Assembly (NCBI GenBank): GCA_008975185.1
Contig: BFAU01000183.1
Coordinates: 1 to 13,844 of the forward strand
Length of the DNA stretch: 13,844 nucleotides
From: a bacterium MnTg04
GTDB taxonomy: Bacteria; Pseudomonadota; Gammaproteobacteria; Steroidobacterales; MnTg04
Reading direction: 5' to 3'
Shown here: one piece after another, positions 11,339-13,844 of the stretch
Position numbering within the stretch: the first letter of the stretch is position 1
Layout of the letters: every line of letters starts with the position of its first letter
Translations under genes and position numbers: made by a program
Notes under the pieces: generated by a model
Databases searched by the model: none
Told to the model about the DNA's origin: nothing
What the model saw: only the letters and a program-made list of their open reading frames with translations

Positions 11339-13844
11339 ATGTCCAGATCTAATAAAGCCCGTGGAGCTTTCTGTTCCACGATAATCCTTCTGCTTGCCGG
11401 ATTCGGCCTTTACTCGGTGCCCGTTTTGGCACAACAAGACGGTGCCGACGATATTGAAGAGGTCGTCGTTACAGCGCGCCGGATCGAGGAATCTCTGCAG
11501 GACATTCCTGCCACGGTTACCGTGCTGACCGAACAGGACATAGAACGTGCCGGCATCAGCAGGGCTGAGGATTTCATCAAACTGACGCCCGGCGTATCGA
11601 TTGTCAATGCGGCGGAGGTCGCGGATACACAGATCAATATTCGCGGCATGAACGGGTCGCGTGATGCCGAAATCAGTTTCGCGTTTATTGTCGATGGCGT
11701 GCTGATGAGCAACCCCGCTGCTTTCAATCGTGAATACGCCAACCTGAAGCAAATTGAAGTTCTCAAAGGTCCGCAGGGAGCCCTGTACGGACGCAATGCC
11801 GCCGCCGGCGCAATTGTGGTCACAACGCGCGAGCCTGGCGATGAAATGGAAGCCCTTTTTAAGACCAGTTTTTCCGGTGATGCAACCAGCGTGGTGACAG
11901 GCTATGTTGCGGGACCAGTCGGTGCCGGTGATACGAAGTTCAGCGTGCAGGTTGATTACCGCAGTTCGGATGGCTATTACACGAATACCACTCTGAACAG
12001 GGACGCCGTTGATGATTTTGAAAGTTTCGACATCAACGGCCGATTGATATTGCATCCCAACGAAGACCTGACGATAGACTTGAAAGCCCGCTATGGTGAA
12101 GTTGATGCCGCATCGATTACTTTTAACGCGGCATTTGCCCTACCAACATTTACTATGTTTGGCCTTCCGGGTGGTGAGTTTTTCTTCGAAGACGTCAATA
12201 CCCACAATTTCCAGTTCCAGGGAAATATTGATCCACAAAACGATCAGGACGCACTCGAGCTGTCGGCTAAATTCGATCAGGACCTGGCCAATGGCATGAA
12301 TCTGACCGGTTGGCTGCTTTTCAGCGACATTGACAATTCCCTCTCCTCCGACGGGACCAGTGGCGCGTTCGGTTTTTTCAATTTCGAGCCGACCTGCATC
12401 CAGACCTCAACCGCTTTGTTTAATTCCGGATTTACGCTGCCACCGCCACAATTGTTATTCCCTTCAGACGGAAGTTTTATGGGATTATTCCCAATCTTTG
12501 GCCCCTATACACCGACCAGTTGCGATGGAACCCAGTACCAGGAGAGAAACCAGAAGGACCTGAGTTTGGAGCTTCGCCTCGCGTCGGACCCGAATCAACG
12601 GCTGCGCTGGCAGACCGGTTTTTATTACCTGAACATCGACCGGGAAGTTGGCGTCAACCTGGGCATCGATACAGGGCAAGGCGTTACCAACTCCCTGTTT
12701 GTCCCGCAAAGCGGCACCAATCCTACGGAACAGCTGGTGTGGGATCAGTTTGATACCGATGTCTGGGCGGTATTTGGGCAGCTTCAGTACGATATGTCAG
12801 ACGATGTGGAGTTATCGCTCGCGCTGCGTTACGACAAGGAAAAACGCGATGTGCACAACCTGGTGCCAGTCGGCCCGACCACACAATTTGTCGATTTCAC
12901 GCTGGATGGCTTTTCTTTGGGGGGCGCACCGCTCAACCCCGGTCTCGATCCGACGATCAATCCTTCTGGCGTTATTGCCGACAAGAGCAAAACGTTCGAT
13001 GAATTCCAGCCGAAGATCAGTTTGACCTGGGATTTCAATGACCAGTGGACCGCTTTTGGCAGCTGGGGGGTTGGCTTTAAGGCTGGCGGTTTCAATAACC
13101 AGGGCAGCTCTGCCACCGTCGAACTGTTTTTTAACCAACCACTCGGGCTCAACCTGGTCATCGACGATCAGTTCCGCGAGGAGACCTCGAGCGCCTTTGA
13201 AATCGGCCTGAAGTCTGTAGCAAACGGTGGCCGTGTGCGATTCCAGGCGGCCTATTACCATACCGACATTGATGACATGCAGTTCTTTGAATTTCTTGTT
13301 GGACCATTCGGTCTGCTGCGCGTCGTTTCAAATATCGATGAAGTCACCATCGACGGATTTGAGGCCGGTATCGATGCAACGTTGACTGACTGGTTGACCA
13401 TCGGCGCGGGTTTCAACTGGATTGACAGTGAAATCGATGCGAACAGCTCACGACCAATTACTGTGGGCAATAAATCACCGGCTACACCAGAATACAACCA
13501 TAACCTGGCCGCGCTGATCGATTTTCCGATCACCGGAAACATGGAGTTCTTCGCTAACTTTTACTACACGATGGTTGGCGAAACCTGGTTCCATACGATG
13601 CAAAACAACACGACATCGACCGTGTTCGATTATGCCTTCCTCTTCCCCGGCGCCGGGACCGCCGACTGGAGCCTGAGCCGACGTGACAGCTACGAAACGC
13701 TGGATGTCCGGTTGGGCGTGAGATCGGGTAACTGGACGGTGGCGGCGGTCGGCAGCAACATTACCGATGAGAATTTCCTGGAGGAAGTGATCGTCGCAGC
13801 AGAGTTTGGTGGATCATTTATTCACCCGGGAACGGAATCGCGTT
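11339..13844 (+). CDS. TonB-dependent outer-membrane receptor (3' end beyond window)
   Basis: 835 codons are present without a stop or frameshift. A signal peptide (hydrophobic 13-29, cleavage likely after VLA at 31) is followed by the TonB box IEEVVVTARR (39-48), then the plug domain (about 50-165; QDIPATVTVLTEQDIERAG, TPGVSIV, INIRGM, VDGVL, IEVLKGPQGALYGRNAAAGAIVVTTREP). The rest is the 22-strand barrel with many aromatic-ended strands (LRWQTGFYYLN, WTAFGSWGVGFKAGGFN, FEAGIDATL, TIGAGFNWIDSEID), ending near ITDENFLEEV. Probably only some 10-20 residues are missing. The family takes up scarce large ligands (siderophores, cobalamin, glycans, other nutrients) using TonB-ExbBD energy. The ligand is unknown; no FecR-like N-terminal signalling domain is present. 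C353 and C395 bracket a hydrophobic, probably surface, loop and may form a disulfide. The start has GGGGGTG upstream. Confidence 0.93.
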   Translation, partial: MSRSNKARGAFCSTIILLLAGFGLYSVPVLAQQDGADDIEEVVVTARRIEESLQDIPATVTVLTEQDIERAGISRAEDFIKLTPGVSIVNAAEVADTQINIRGMNGSRDAEISFAFIVDGVLMSNPAAFNREYANLKQIEVLKGPQGALYGRNAAAGAIVVTTREPGDEMEALFKTSFSGDATSVVTGYVAGPVGAGDTKFSVQVDYRSSDGYYTNTTLNRDAVDDFESFDINGRLILHPNEDLTIDLKARYGEVDAASITFNAAFALPTFTMFGLPGGEFFFEDVNTHNFQFQGNIDPQNDQDALELSAKFDQDLANGMNLTGWLLFSDIDNSLSSDGTSGAFGFFNFEPTCIQTSTALFNSGFTLPPPQLLFPSDGSFMGLFPIFGPYTPTSCDGTQYQERNQKDLSLELRLASDPNQRLRWQTGFYYLNIDREVGVNLGIDTGQGVTNSLFVPQSGTNPTEQLVWDQFDTDVWAVFGQLQYDMSDDVELSLALRYDKEKRDVHNLVPVGPTTQFVDFTLDGFSLGGAPLNPGLDPTINPSGVIADKSKTFDEFQPKISLTWDFNDQWTAFGSWGVGFKAGGFNNQGSSATVELFFNQPLGLNLVIDDQFREETSSAFEIGLKSVANGGRVRFQAAYYHTDIDDMQFFEFLVGPFGLLRVVSNIDEVTIDGFEAGIDATLTDWLTIGAGFNWIDSEIDANSSRPITVGNKSPATPEYNHNLAALIDFPITGNMEFFANFYYTMVGETWFHTMQNNTTSTVFDYAFLFPGAGTADWSLSRRDSYETLDVRLGVRSGNWTVAAVGSNITDENFLEEVIVAAEFGGSFIHPGTESR

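Noticed and set aside
11240..12055. 271-residue open frame on the minus strand
   Set aside because: It is antisense to the start of the TonB-dependent receptor gene, whose plug and TonB-box motifs are unmistakable, and its translation shows no family features.
1..13844. CRISPR arrays, insertion sequences, tRNA genes or toxin-antitoxin pairs
   Set aside because: Looked for regularly spaced direct repeats, transposase motifs with terminal inverted repeats, cloverleaf structures and small overlapping gene pairs; none were seen.

Overview
The window looks like chromosome from a moderately GC-rich gammaproteobacterium, probably an environmental lineage. The clues are RNase T, a full-length FadE-type acyl-CoA dehydrogenase with the long C-terminal extension, and a monothiol glutaredoxin near rnt, as remembered for Pseudomonas-like chromosomes. 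The TonB-dependent receptor is of the 'EEVVVTAR' type, common in marine and soil gammaproteobacteria and sphingomonads. No species can be named from the sequence alone. No phage, transposon, integron, CRISPR, tRNA or rRNA signal was seen.

Layout, left to right. (1) 1-1407: the tail of an upstream gene (possibly pyrC) overlaps rnt (+). It is followed tail-to-tail by grxD (-) and a small BON-domain lipoprotein (-), which may be one transcript (lipoprotein then grxD). (2) 1408-3297: a divergent intergenic region leads to a four-helix membrane protein resembling half of the PuuD urate hydroxylase membrane domain (+), which ends in a textbook terminator. nadC (+) follows and also ends in a palindrome with a T-run. 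(3) 3335-5776: fadE (+), the first dehydrogenation step of beta-oxidation. It meets tail-to-tail, 7 bases apart, a GAF-PAS-PAS-GGDEF-EAL cyclic-di-GMP enzyme (5784-8483, -). (4) 8484-8906: 423 bases without a gene. (5) 8907-10637: an ArnT/PMT-like membrane glycosyltransferase (+), tail-to-tail with a small VOC-fold protein (10657-11085, -). (6) 11086-13844: a divergent control region, then a TonB-dependent outer-membrane receptor that runs off the window a few residues before its expected end.

Most of the window is housekeeping and metabolic genes in short, separately transcribed units rather than one dedicated system, and I do not see a defence or biosynthetic cluster. The most distinctive signal is regulatory. 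Two copies of a TTGTATACAA palindrome sit 63 bp apart (about six helical turns) around a TATAAT box upstream of the receptor gene, in the region shared with the divergent VOC gene. This suggests control by a dimeric repressor, possibly GntR/FadR-type, with possible looping. The VOC protein is built like methylmalonyl-CoA epimerase but has lost most of its metal ligands. Together the VOC gene and the receptor may form a small ligand-responsive locus that continues to the right of the window.
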